Assembly (NCBI GenBank): GCA_002341165.1
Contig: DDNL01000020.1
Span: 51,151-87,137, forward strand
Direction of reading: 5' to 3'
DNA length: 35,987 bases
Source: Shewanellaceae bacterium UBA2521
GTDB lineage: Bacteria; Pseudomonadota; Gammaproteobacteria; Enterobacterales; Shewanellaceae
In this document: positions 1-8,061 of the stretch, piece by piece
Numbering within the stretch: position 1 is the first letter of the stretch
Layout of the letters: each line of letters starts with the position of its first letter
Notes under the pieces: model-generated
The model's database searches: none
Told to the model about the DNA's origin: nothing
The model's input: only the letters and a program-made list of their open reading frames with translations
Program-made: the position numbers and the translations under genes

Positions 1-45
1 TTATGATCTGCTTCGTTATGATCTGCTTCCTTATGACCTGCGTAA
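1..45 (-). repeat. 15-bp in-frame tandem repeat in the lipase gene
   Basis: Bases 1-15 and 16-30 differ only at the last base (ttatgatctgcttcg/c). Bases 31-45 are a degenerate third copy. Read on the minus strand they encode HKEAD and HNEAD followed by another His. The array begins about 13 residues after the catalytic Ser645 and runs off the window edge, so its copy number is unknown. Confidence -1.
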
Positions 46-2012
46 GCTGCTACACCAGTGCCTGTAATCGCTCCTAAAGATAGGCCTACAAGACTTACAT
101 CATCGATCTTAACCTCATCTTGATCACCAAACTTCATACCGCTATTGAGCGCATAACGCAAAGCAAGATTATTAACCACGGCTTGACGCAAGGCATCACG
201 AATCACTAAAGAACTTTGAGCTCGCATAAAAGCCTTACCATAAACAAAGAGTCTAGCAGGATCGTTATCTTTTGCATTTTGATCAGTATTAGGTTGTTGA
301 ACAGGGACTTTATCCGACTGTACTTTTTTGTCATCCGACTGTACTTGTTCGTCGCGTACCAGACTGAGCTCATGATCTAAAAGTTCTGTATTCTCTGTTA
401 ATCCCTTTCCATCTTCAGATTCCTTTTGAAAGTAGCTTTTATGATGAAAAGGTAAATCAATGGCTACACTGATCACACATTGCTCAGTAAGCTTTATCGC
501 AACAGGATCCATGGTTTCTTTATTGCTGTTAATACCGTGCATCAGTATGGTCACTTGTTGCTTGTCTTTGTCTTTACAATCCTTGCCCTGCTTATTTTTG
601 AGAGGACGGACTATACGCACAGGTAACTGATTATCCTTTTTAGAGACCTCAATCTTAGGTAAAGGGTTATATCGTGTAATGTGTTTAATCGGATCAAGTG
701 ATTTATCGTCAATCCCTTTTAAATCCCAGAGTAGGTATAAATTTTTAGGCTTTTTATAAAATGTTTGAACCTGCTCAAGCTTACCATGGAAGTTTAAGTC
801 CCAAAAGCCAGGGAAGTCTTGACTTTGCTGTAAGTCTAAATTAATAAGTTGGTTTGAGCTCTTTAAGATAGCTGTGGCAAATGCTGCTCTTTGATCTTTG
901 GCTAAGTTCTCTGCAGCATAAGCCAGAGCATAAGGACTCGTACGCCCTGATACCCAATATGCTTGATCTAACTCCGCACAATTGGCTAAAGATTGACAAG
1001 ATTTACCTTGCGCATCTTTAAAACTATGTGTTTGTATGTAACTTGGTGTTTTAAGTTTACCCTCATAAATCTCATAGGTTTTAGTCAGCTCTAACGGCTC
1101 TATAAGTTTAATATCCGTTAGCTCAGGCGTGTAATCTGGTAATGTTTGCATGGCTCCTTTCAAAGCTACAAAAGGTTCGTCAACCGATTGCGTCTCAAAA
1201 GCGTTCGAGTAAATCACATCATGTTGAGTGCAAAAACTCTTTACCTGTTGAGCGCAAAAAATCCCTTTATTAGAGTTCAACCAATTTTTTAAATCTTGAG
1301 CCTCGTTTGAAAGCTGATTTTGTTCGTCTAATACATATTCATACAATGCAGAGCCTCTCACTTTTTGACCTGATGTCGTCTTTAATGCATTGGTCAAAAC
1401 CATCAGATACTTCGTTTTAGGCTTTAAAGGCGTAATGGGTATGATGGAGATCATCTCTTCAGAAGCAACATAGTCTGCAGTATAAAGCATACTTTGGTTC
1501 TGATGATTTACTTTTTTGAACTCATCTGTCAATGATTGAACATCAGATGAGATAAATTTCCATTCTTGCGATAGCTTCGGCTCTTGCCCTGAGCCGATTT
1601 CATATAGTTTAATACCCTCAGCAAAGGTCTTCTGATCAAGCTTTTGACCATGCAAAGTAAAATAAAGATGAATTGGAGCACTGAGCGCCCAGCCATCTAA
1701 AGCACCCACTGCTCTTTCTGTGGTACCATAAAACATCTTGGGCTTATCTAACTCAAGTAACGTATTTATAGAGTCTCCTAATTTTATGGTGCCATCATAA
1801 GTGGGAAGGTGCATCAGACCCGTAGGAAAACTTAACTGTTTCATTGCATTATGGGTATCACCATTTTGCATAGACAACAGTGCTCCAGAGGGATGAAATA
1901 TGGATCGAGGTGGCTTCGCACCATAATCAGGATCGGCTGAGTGTTGGGTTTTTGTACAGCCTGTAAGCACCATTAAGATACAAAGCGCTGCATAATAAAT
2001 TGTATGTTTCAT
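1..2012 (-). CDS. volA: VolA/Pla-1-type surface lipoprotein (phospho)lipase, 3' end cut by window
   Basis: The frame is open from the ATG at 2012 to the window edge, giving 670 codons without the C-terminus. The N-terminus is a lipoprotein signal with lipobox LTGC (Cys19). Thr at +2, rather than Asp, favours the outer membrane. The following region fits the bacterial virulence-factor lipase N-terminal domain. A TILMHG segment near residue 490 resembles the oxyanion strand of alpha/beta hydrolases. The nucleophile elbow is GLSLG with Ser645. In Vibrio, VolA is a surface lysophospholipase that feeds host lipid to fatty-acid uptake; I infer a similar role here. The RBS AAAGG lies 7 bases before the ATG. 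A hydrophilic linker near residues 550-570 contains a duplicated heptapeptide, and a pentapeptide repeat follows the serine elbow. The catalytic Asp and His would lie outside the window. The family call is fairly secure; the exact substrate is not. Confidence -1.
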   Translation of the reverse strand, partial: MKHTIYYAALCILMVLTGCTKTQHSADPDYGAKPPRSIFHPSGALLSMQNGDTHNAMKQLSFPTGLMHLPTYDGTIKLGDSINTLLELDKPKMFYGTTERAVGALDGWALSAPIHLYFTLHGQKLDQKTFAEGIKLYEIGSGQEPKLSQEWKFISSDVQSLTDEFKKVNHQNQSMLYTADYVASEEMISIIPITPLKPKTKYLMVLTNALKTTSGQKVRGSALYEYVLDEQNQLSNEAQDLKNWLNSNKGIFCAQQVKSFCTQHDVIYSNAFETQSVDEPFVALKGAMQTLPDYTPELTDIKLIEPLELTKTYEIYEGKLKTPSYIQTHSFKDAQGKSCQSLANCAELDQAYWVSGRTSPYALAYAAENLAKDQRAAFATAILKSSNQLINLDLQQSQDFPGFWDLNFHGKLEQVQTFYKKPKNLYLLWDLKGIDDKSLDPIKHITRYNPLPKIEVSKKDNQLPVRIVRPLKNKQGKDCKDKDKQQVTILMHGINSNKETMDPVAIKLTEQCVISVAIDLPFHHKSYFQKESEDGKGLTENTELLDHELSLVRDEQVQSDDKKVQSDKVPVQQPNTDQNAKDNDPARLFVYGKAFMRAQSSLVIRDALRQAVVNNLALRYALNSGMKFGDQDEVKIDDVSLVGLSLGAITGTGVAAYAGHKEADHNEADH
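312..353 (-). repeat. 21-bp in-frame tandem duplication in the lipase gene
   Basis: There are two copies of a 21-base unit, 312-332 and 333-353. They share an identical 14-base core (atccgactgtactt) and have related 7-base tails. On the minus strand they encode DEQVQSD and DKKVQSD in a hydrophilic, probably disordered stretch before the catalytic serine. The period is a multiple of three, so gain or loss of a copy would keep the frame. Confidence -1.
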
Positions 2013-2306
2013 AAGTTACCTTTCAGAATTCCGGTATCTAGCGTAAAAAAACTCGCACATCCTGACATATTAGAGGAACTAAGTAACCACTTAATTGACT
2101 GGTCAGAGTTGAGAAAAATTTTAAAGTTAGTTTTTAAAAAAAAAATTTTATACTTTTCAAAATGATACATCTATTTTTTTTTATTCTCTATTTTATCTTT
2201 TTCTAGATTGAATGTATGTTTTCTGATACTTTAAAAAGAAAAATATTCTGGAGTTTGTGATCTATATCAAAACTCATTTAATTTAAAGTCAAAGGAATAT
2301 ATTACT
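2013..2306. other. Divergent intergenic region, volA / yciK
   Basis: This 294-base, very AT-rich spacer must hold promoters for both divergent genes. It contains A and T runs around 2115-2190, a CRP-like palindrome at 2256-2271 next to yciK, and half of a FadR-like site (GACTGGTCAGA, 2097-2107) nearer volA. The RBS AAAGGA for yciK is at 2291-2296. No ORF of note is present, and I could not choose a clear -35/-10 pair among the many AT-rich matches. Confidence -1.
2256..2271. promoter_or_regulatory. CRP-like operator
   Basis: TGTGATCTATATCAAA has one perfect TGTGA half, the standard 6-base centre, and a weaker TCAAA half against the TCACA consensus. It lies 36 bases before the yciK start. Its position could serve yciK or the divergent lipase gene. 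This is motif matching by eye only. Confidence -1.
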
Positions 2307-3062
2307 GTGCTCAATTATCAACCGCATAAAACATTACTGCGTGACAAAACTATTCTGATTACAGGTGCTGGAGATGGTATAGGACGTACCGCTGCAAAAG
2401 CGTATGCCGCGTATGGAGCGCAAGTTATTCTTTTAGGGCGTACAGTGCCTAAGCTAGAGTCAACTTATGATGAAATCATGCAAGAAGGTTCCCCCAAACC
2501 AGCTATAGTCCCCATGGATCTAAAAGGTGCTAGTGAAATCCATTATCAAAGTTTGGCTGAAACCATACTTGGACAGTTTGGCAAACTAGACGGCCTCCTA
2601 CATAATGCAGCTGTTTTGGGTACGCTTTCGCCTTTAGAGCACACCTCGAAAGATTTATTTGATGAAGTTCTACAAGTCAATGTCACAGCTCAATTTCAAC
2701 TCACTAAAGCTCTTCTGCCTTTGCTGCGAAAAAGTAAAGAAGCAACAATACTGTTCACATCAAGCGGTGTAGGCCAACAAGGTCGTGCACACTGGGGGGC
2801 TTATTCTATTTCAAAATTTGCTACTGAAGGTATGATGCAAGTTTTAGCAGATGAACTAGAACATAGCTCTATCCGCGTCAATGCGATCAACCCTGGCGCA
2901 ACCAAAACAAAAATGCGCCTCTCAGCTTTTCCTGCCGAAGATCAAAACTTACTTCAAACTACAGAAGAACTCATGCCGCTGTATCTCTATCTCATGGGTA
3001 AAGATAGTCGCCATATTCATGGCGCATCAATCAATGCAAAAGATAGCCAGCTGTTTGATTAA
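2307..3062 (+). CDS. yciK: YciK family short-chain dehydrogenase/reductase
   Basis: This 251-residue Rossmann oxidoreductase closely follows E. coli YciK from its first residues (xxYQPxxxLLxD). The dinucleotide-binding motif is TGAGDGIG (residues 20-27). HNAA, FTSSG and the catalytic YSISK (Tyr-x-x-x-Lys, near residue 170) come in the usual order, followed by the INPGATKT loop. The YciK substrate is not established. The GTG start at 2307 is chosen because the family N-terminus begins there and AAAGGA lies 10 bases upstream. In many gammaproteobacteria yciK follows other genes, but here it is monocistronic, divergent from the lipase gene and closed by a strong hairpin. The CRP-like site upstream suggests catabolite control. 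Confidence -1.
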   Translation: MLNYQPHKTLLRDKTILITGAGDGIGRTAAKAYAAYGAQVILLGRTVPKLESTYDEIMQEGSPKPAIVPMDLKGASEIHYQSLAETILGQFGKLDGLLHNAAVLGTLSPLEHTSKDLFDEVLQVNVTAQFQLTKALLPLLRKSKEATILFTSSGVGQQGRAHWGAYSISKFATEGMMQVLADELEHSSIRVNAINPGATKTKMRLSAFPAEDQNLLQTTEELMPLYLYLMGKDSRHIHGASINAKDSQLFD

Positions 3063-3066
3063 ATAT

Positions 3067-3104
3067 AAAAAAATCGCTACTTTTTACCTGTAGCGATTTT
3101 ATGA
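3067..3104. terminator. Bidirectional rho-independent terminator, yciK / eda
   Basis: There is a perfect 10-bp stem, AAATCGCTAC (3071-3080) with GTAGCGATTT (3090-3099), and a 9-base loop. A-rich sequence precedes it and T-rich sequence follows, so it can end the convergent yciK and eda transcripts. Confidence -1.
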
Positions 3105-3126
3105 TGATATGAATTTGAGATGCAAC

Positions 3127-3774
3127 TTAGTGCTGCAACTGTGCCCTCGTTGAACGACATAGTTCAGTGATGGCCTGCCAATCACCTTTTGCAATCAGAG
3201 CATGGGGTACAATCCAGCTCCCTCCAACGCAAAGTACATTGGATAATGCTAGATAAGATGGCGCATTATCCAGTGAAATACCACCTGTTGCACAAAACTG
3301 AGCATGAGGCAAAGGACCTGCAAAAGCCTTAAGCATGTTCACTCCACCTAAAGCTTGCGCCGGAAAAAACTTAAAATGCTGATAACCAAAGTCCATCGCT
3401 TTAATGATCTCAGACGGTGTAGCAACACCTGGAATAAAAGTCATAGAACTCTCTTGGCCTAAACGCAAAAGTGATGTAGATGCGCCAGGAGAAATCGCAA
3501 ACTGTGCTCCCGAATTCTTAGCATCATGAAAGTCTTTGTCATTAAGGACTGTTCCTACACCCACAAACATAGCAGGTAATTGAGCCCTGATTGCTTTGAC
3601 TGCATCTAAAGCACAGTCACTACGCAAGGTAATTTCAATAATAGGGATTCCACCTGCCAGCAATGCTTGCGCCAAAGGTACAGCTTGCTCAAGCTGTTCT
3701 ATAACCACAACAGGTATCACAGCAGATTTCTCAAACACTTGAGATGGTGTAAGCTTTATATTCGTCTCTGACAT
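3127..3774 (-). CDS. eda: KDPG / KHG aldolase, Entner-Doudoroff pathway
   Basis: This class I aldolase cleaves 2-keto-3-deoxy-6-phosphogluconate to pyruvate and glyceraldehyde-3-phosphate. Its 215 residues are typical. The base Glu47 lies in IEITLRS, and the Schiff-base Lys135 in FKFFPA. The GVGTV, SPGAS and PGVATP phosphate-site segments are present. It is the last gene of the zwf-pgl-edd-eda operon, 41 bases after edd, and ends just before the bidirectional hairpin. An AAGAGA-type RBS sits about 8 bases before the ATG. I see no internal promoter in the short gap, so expression probably follows edd. The call is secure. Confidence -1.
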   Translation of the reverse strand: MSETNIKLTPSQVFEKSAVIPVVVIEQLEQAVPLAQALLAGGIPIIEITLRSDCALDAVKAIRAQLPAMFVGVGTVLNDKDFHDAKNSGAQFAISPGASTSLLRLGQESSMTFIPGVATPSEIIKAMDFGYQHFKFFPAQALGGVNMLKAFAGPLPHAQFCATGGISLDNAPSYLALSNVLCVGGSWIVPHALIAKGDWQAITELCRSTRAQLQH

Positions 3775-3815
3775 ATAAATCTCTTTTATTTCTTAATTTA
3801 AATATGAAGCAGAAT

Positions 3816-5642
3816 TTAATACAACTCATCTACAACCTGAATTGATCGAGCACCTTCTTCAGAGTGAGTAAACATTTTACGTAAACCATAAAACATCTCT
3901 CGACCAATGCCTATATTGACTCGATCACTGGCTTGAGAAAACTGAGGACGTTTTGCTAAGTCTTCAGTTGCAACAAGCAAAGTCAACTCTTCTTGATAGG
4001 GATCAATCCGAATTTTATCTCCTGATTGAATCAAACCAATCACACCTCCATCTAAAGCTTCAGGAGACACATGTATGGCGGCCGGTACTTTGCCTGATGC
4101 ACCAGACATTCGACCATCAGTCACTAAAGCCACACGATAGCCTTGATCTTGTAAGCTCCCTAAAATTGGCATTAGCTTATGCAGCTCAGGCATGCCATTC
4201 GCTTTAGGTCCTTGTCCTCGTACTACAATGATATAATCTTGATTCAGCTTACCTTGTTCAAATAAAGGTTTTAAATCTTCTTGATTCTCAATCACCAAAG
4301 CGGGTGCTTCAATAACGAGGTGTTCATCTTTCACAGCAGACGTCTTGATGACAGCTCGACCTATATTGCCAGACAACCGCGTTAAACCACCATGAGATGA
4401 AAATGGGTGCTCAACCGAACGTAATACATCTTGATCAAGGCTGCTCATAGCACCTTCTTGCCATACAACTTTCTGATCGATAAACTTAGCTTCTTTTGTA
4501 TAATGGTGTAAGCCAAAGCCGGCAACAGTAGGCACATCTTCATATAAGAAACCATGCTCTAATAAAGTGCGCACTAAGTACTGCACGCCACCTGCGGCAT
4601 GGAAATGATTGATATCAGCTTGACCATTTGGATACACTTTAGCTAAAAGAGGCACGACACTCGATAGCTCATTAAAATCATCCCAATCAATTTGAATACC
4701 CGCTGCGCGAGCCACTGCAATCAAATGAATCGTTAAATTCGTCGAACCACCTGTAGCAAGTAAACCAACAATACCATTAACCAAGGATTTTTCATTAACG
4801 ATATGACCCAGAGGTGTATATTGACCGCTATCAGCCGTAAGGCGACACACCTGTTGCGCAGCATACTGTGTGAGTCCTTCTCGCAGCGGATCGTCGGGGT
4901 GAATAAATGATGACCCGGGTAATTGTAGCCCCATCATCTCCATGACCAGCTGATTTGAATTTGCCGTACCATAAAAAGTACAAGTACCATGACTATGATA
5001 ACTTTTGGATTCAGCCTCGAGGAGAATATCTCTTGAGACTTTACCTTCGGCATATTCTTGCCTAATACGCGCTTTCTCACGATTAGGTAAACCTGAAGCC
5101 ATAGGGCCTGCAGGAACAAACATCATAGGCAAGTGACCAAAGCTTAAGCCACCAATGAGCAGACCAGGTACAATTTTATCGCAAATACCTAAAAGTAAAC
5201 CACCATCAAACATATTATGCGCAAGACCTAAAGCTGTAGACATAGCAATGACGTCTCGACTCAATAAGCTCAGCTCCATACCTGGTTGGCCTTGTGTTAC
5301 ACCGTCACACATAGCAGGAACCCCTGCTGCAATTTGTGCAACATGACCCGATTCGCGACATGCTTGTTTTATGATATCAGGATAACTTTTATAAGGCTGA
5401 TGTGCCGAAAGCATATCATTGTAGGCCGTTATGATGCCTATATTGGCTTTCGTGAAAGAGCGTAATTTCTGCTTTTCTACTGCACCACATGCCGCAAAAC
5501 CATGAGCTAAATTACCACAAGATAAGCTTTGTCTCGTTACACCTTCATGTTTTGCATCTTTGATATGATCCAGATAGGCCTGACGCGTTGTTTTGCTTCT
5601 CTGAATAATGCGTTGAGTGACTTGTTCTATGACTGAATGCAC
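3816..5642 (-). CDS. edd: 6-phosphogluconate dehydratase, Entner-Doudoroff pathway
   Basis: This 608-residue member of the IlvD/Edd dehydratase family converts 6-phosphogluconate to KDPG. CDG (Cys112-Gly114), GICDKIVPG (Cys154) and GTCTFYGTANSNQ (Cys221) match the family positions for iron-sulfur cluster ligands and metal binding. The C-terminal DGRMSGASGKVPAAIHVSPEA substrate loop is present (shown here by its key residues RMSGASG). The length is close to E. coli Edd. The gene starts 11 bases after the pgl stop and sits directly before eda, the classical arrangement for converting 6-phosphogluconate to pyruvate and triose phosphate. No truncation or missing residue was seen. The enzyme should be oxygen-sensitive like its relatives. 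Confidence -1.
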   Translation of the reverse strand: MHSVIEQVTQRIIQRSKTTRQAYLDHIKDAKHEGVTRQSLSCGNLAHGFAACGAVEKQKLRSFTKANIGIITAYNDMLSAHQPYKSYPDIIKQACRESGHVAQIAAGVPAMCDGVTQGQPGMELSLLSRDVIAMSTALGLAHNMFDGGLLLGICDKIVPGLLIGGLSFGHLPMMFVPAGPMASGLPNREKARIRQEYAEGKVSRDILLEAESKSYHSHGTCTFYGTANSNQLVMEMMGLQLPGSSFIHPDDPLREGLTQYAAQQVCRLTADSGQYTPLGHIVNEKSLVNGIVGLLATGGSTNLTIHLIAVARAAGIQIDWDDFNELSSVVPLLAKVYPNGQADINHFHAAGGVQYLVRTLLEHGFLYEDVPTVAGFGLHHYTKEAKFIDQKVVWQEGAMSSLDQDVLRSVEHPFSSHGGLTRLSGNIGRAVIKTSAVKDEHLVIEAPALVIENQEDLKPLFEQGKLNQDYIIVVRGQGPKANGMPELHKLMPILGSLQDQGYRVALVTDGRMSGASGKVPAAIHVSPEALDGGVIGLIQSGDKIRIDPYQEELTLLVATEDLAKRPQFSQASDRVNIGIGREMFYGLRKMFTHSEEGARSIQVVDELY

Positions 5643-5653
5643 AACTTATACCT

Positions 5654-6352
5654 CTATGATAAACTCCAAAACACACACACATCTTCTTGCTCCAATACAG
5701 CACGAATGGGCATCAGATCAACACAAGGCTCTTTGCAAGCCTGCTCAAGCACATCTAACTTGGATTGACCCACGACATGAATGAACTTATTTTTTGCGTT
5801 GAGTAATGCTTTTGGTGTGAATGTCATACGTAAATGTTCAGCTGTCTGCGGTTGTACCGTGGCGACATATGATTCTTGCTGCCAAAGCTGTTTGATTTCA
5901 GCTGAACATGGAAACCAGCTTGCGGTATGACCATCTAGTCCCATACCCAATACCACAACGTCAAAAGGATACGCTGTGATCGCATGCAGACTCTTTTCTA
6001 GCTGAGGTATAACATCACTCGGATGACCTGCTTGCCACAAAGGAATAAAATGAGCTTGGGCAGCTTGATGCTGTAATAAATGCTCGCGTACCATCGCTTC
6101 ATTGCTGGCTAAATCCGTAGGCGGCACCCACCTTTCGTCTGCTAAAGTAATCCATACTTTGCTCCAATCTAAAGAAGCTTGGCTCAATAGCTTAAATAAA
6201 CCCACAGGTGTTTGACCACCTGATACAACTAAAGAAGCCTGACCTCGAGCTAAAATAGCGGCTTGTAAAATCTGAGTAATCTGTTCACTCAACTGACGCT
6301 CTAGTAACGTCTTATTTTCAAACTTACATAGTTTGTGTTGTGTTTTCATCAT
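5654..6352 (-). CDS. pgl: 6-phosphogluconolactonase (DevB/SOL type)
   Basis: This enzyme hydrolyses 6-phosphogluconolactone, the Zwf product, to 6-phosphogluconate for Edd. The 232-residue protein has the family signatures SGGQTP (44-49), LADERWVP (70-77) and GMGLDGHTASWFP. The Trp replaces the more usual Leu before Phe-Pro in the last motif. Its ATG overlaps the zwf stop as ATGA, indicating translational coupling, and edd follows after 11 bases. It belongs to the DevB/SOL family rather than the beta-propeller YbhE type. Two consecutive Met codons make the start ambiguous by one residue. Confidence -1.
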   Translation of the reverse strand: MMKTQHKLCKFENKTLLERQLSEQITQILQAAILARGQASLVVSGGQTPVGLFKLLSQASLDWSKVWITLADERWVPPTDLASNEAMVREHLLQHQAAQAHFIPLWQAGHPSDVIPQLEKSLHAITAYPFDVVVLGMGLDGHTASWFPCSAEIKQLWQQESYVATVQPQTAEHLRMTFTPKALLNAKNKFIHVVGQSKLDVLEQACKEPCVDLMPIRAVLEQEDVCVFWSLS

Positions 6353-7818
6353 GATTCATCCCAAGAACGACCATCTTGCGAGATTAGAGTTGAGGAAGCA
6401 ACAGGCCCCCAAGATCCAGCAGGATAAAGTCTAGGTTTATCTCCTGTAGCCTGCCAAGCAAGCATAACACTATCTACCCACTTCCAAGCTGCTTCCACTT
6501 CATCTCGGCGCACAAATAAAGACTGATCGCCTGTCATGGTGGCCAAAATCAAGCGTTCATATGCATCAGATATGACTTCAGTATTAAAGGTATCATTAAA
6601 ACTCAGATCTAACTTTGTTGTTTGTAATCTGGCTTGTGAATTCACACCTGGTACCTTATTCAAAACCTGAATATCCACACCTTCATCTGGCTGCAACCGA
6701 ATTGTTAATTTATTAGATAAAGTCTGCTTATATTGTTCACCATACAAACTATGAGGTGGATTTTTAAAATAGATCACAATTTCAGATGTTTTATTGGGCA
6801 TGCGTTTACCCGATCTCAAGTAAAAAGGAACACCTGCCCAGCGCCAATTATCAATATAAATGCGTAAAGCGACAAAGGTTTCCGTTTCACTTTCAGGATC
6901 TGCTCCATCTTCATCAAAGTAGCCTTGAACAGCCTGTTCTTGAATAAAACCTTGATCGTATTGGCCTCTTACCGTATTTTCAAAAATAGAATCTTGCGTT
7001 ATAGGGCGTAATGACTTTAAAACTTTTACCTTTTCATCTCGAATACTATCTGCATCTAAGTGTGTTGGTGGTTCCATAGCAACAAGGCTCAAGATCTGAA
7101 GTAAATGATTTTGTACCATATCTCGCATCTGACCTGTTGTATTAAAGTAGTCCCAACGCCCTGCAATACCAACCTCTTCAGCTACAGTCACTTGCACATG
7201 ATCAATAGTAGAAGCGTCCCAATTAGACACAAACAAAGCATTGGAAAAACGTAATGCGATAAGATTTTGCACAGTTTCCTTGCCCAAATAATGATCGATG
7301 CGATAAATTTGTTTTTCTTGGAAAAAATGTGCAACATGGTCATTAATCACTTGCGAAGACTGGAAACACGAACCGATCGGCTTTTCCAACACAACACGAG
7401 AGGTCTGATCAATTAAGTGTGCATTGCTTAAGCCCTGGCAAATATCTCTGTATACAGCAGGAGGAGTGGCCAAATAATAAATTTGTGGGTGCTTTGTATT
7501 CAAAAATACCTTGAGTATACTATAAGCATCCGTTTGCATAAAATCTAAAACGCCATACTCAAAGCGGGCAATAAACCGATTTAAAGTAGATGAGCATAAA
7601 GGAAGCTCTACAGCATACTCTAGCATTTCTTTGATTAAGACCGTGTATTCATGTAATGATATACTCTGACGCGCAACGCCAACAATGCGCACAGATGAGC
7701 CCAATAAATTTTTTTGTTCTAATTTATACAAAGATGGGATAAGCTTTTTTCTAGCTAAATCTCCTAGAGCTCCGAATAATACAAAGTCACAAGATAAATT
7801 TGCTGAGGATACGTCCAT
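6349..7818 (-). CDS. zwf: Glucose-6-phosphate 1-dehydrogenase
   Basis: This enzyme oxidises glucose-6-phosphate to 6-phosphogluconolactone with NAD(P)+, the entry to the Entner-Doudoroff and oxidative pentose-phosphate routes. Its 489 residues are normal for the family. The dinucleotide motif is GALGDLARKK (residues 16-25). EKPIG (145-149) is followed by the active-site signature RIDHYLGKE (173-181). The ATG at 7818 has a good RBS, AGAGGAG, about 9 bases upstream. It leads the zwf-pgl-edd-eda operon and is divergent from hexR, whose product controls zwf in related bacteria. No glucokinase gene follows, unlike some relatives with zwf-pgl-edd-glk-eda. Confidence -1.
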   Translation of the reverse strand: MDVSSANLSCDFVLFGALGDLARKKLIPSLYKLEQKNLLGSSVRIVGVARQSISLHEYTVLIKEMLEYAVELPLCSSTLNRFIARFEYGVLDFMQTDAYSILKVFLNTKHPQIYYLATPPAVYRDICQGLSNAHLIDQTSRVVLEKPIGSCFQSSQVINDHVAHFFQEKQIYRIDHYLGKETVQNLIALRFSNALFVSNWDASTIDHVQVTVAEEVGIAGRWDYFNTTGQMRDMVQNHLLQILSLVAMEPPTHLDADSIRDEKVKVLKSLRPITQDSIFENTVRGQYDQGFIQEQAVQGYFDEDGADPESETETFVALRIYIDNWRWAGVPFYLRSGKRMPNKTSEIVIYFKNPPHSLYGEQYKQTLSNKLTIRLQPDEGVDIQVLNKVPGVNSQARLQTTKLDLSFNDTFNTEVISDAYERLILATMTGDQSLFVRRDEVEAAWKWVDSVMLAWQATGDKPRLYPAGSWGPVASSTLISQDGRSWDES

Positions 7819-8061
7819 GAAGAGTAACTCCTCTAAAAAAACAATAAAATGCTATGATACCAACTCTGATAGAAATATACCAACGTTAAGCGTTAAAAGC
7901 ATGTAAAGAAAGATAAAGAAGGTGCAAGATACATCTGGATCCACATGACAAAACCATTTAAAATGAACACACAAATTAGCGTCAAAAACTTGGGTTTATG
8001 CCATGTCCGCTCTATTTTGTAAGCAATTGAAATTCAAGTGAATAGTAGGCAAATTTTATTT
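7819..8061. promoter_or_regulatory. Divergent control region, zwf operon / hexR
   Basis: These 243 bases separate zwf (-) from hexR (+). On the zwf side are two identical 8-mers 20 bp apart (7857-7884) and the short inverted repeat AACG-TTAAG-CGTT (7882-7894). A hexR promoter candidate is TTGGGT (7990-7995), 17 bases, TATTTT (8013-8018). On the minus strand TTGGTA, 18 bases, TATCAT could serve zwf and would be built from the two repeats. I see no good match to the palindromic HexR operator TGTAATtaaATTACA, only isolated TGTAA half-sites at 7901 and 8018. Confidence -1.
7857..7884. repeat. Pair of 8-bp direct repeats 20 bp apart, candidate operators
   Basis: ATACCAAC occurs at 7857-7864 and again at 7877-7884, with start-to-start spacing of exactly 20 bp, about two helical turns. 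Both lie 39-66 bases before the zwf start codon. On the minus strand GTTGGTAT overlaps the candidate -35 and -10 elements, so a bound protein could block or activate zwf. The regulator is unknown. Confidence -1.

Noticed and set aside
1..353. CRISPR or transposon origin of the repeats in the lipase gene
   Set aside because: The units are direct tandem and in frame with no spacers, inverted ends or transposase; simple slippage explains them better.
4934..5119. Short frames inside edd, pykA, mfd, comEC, topA and other genes
   Set aside because: They overlap well-supported genes in other frames and lack family resemblance or their own RBS.
8038..8061. GTG start for hexR
   Set aside because: HexR proteins begin at MNxLEKIQ, which matches the ATG at 8062; the upstream eight codons have no support.
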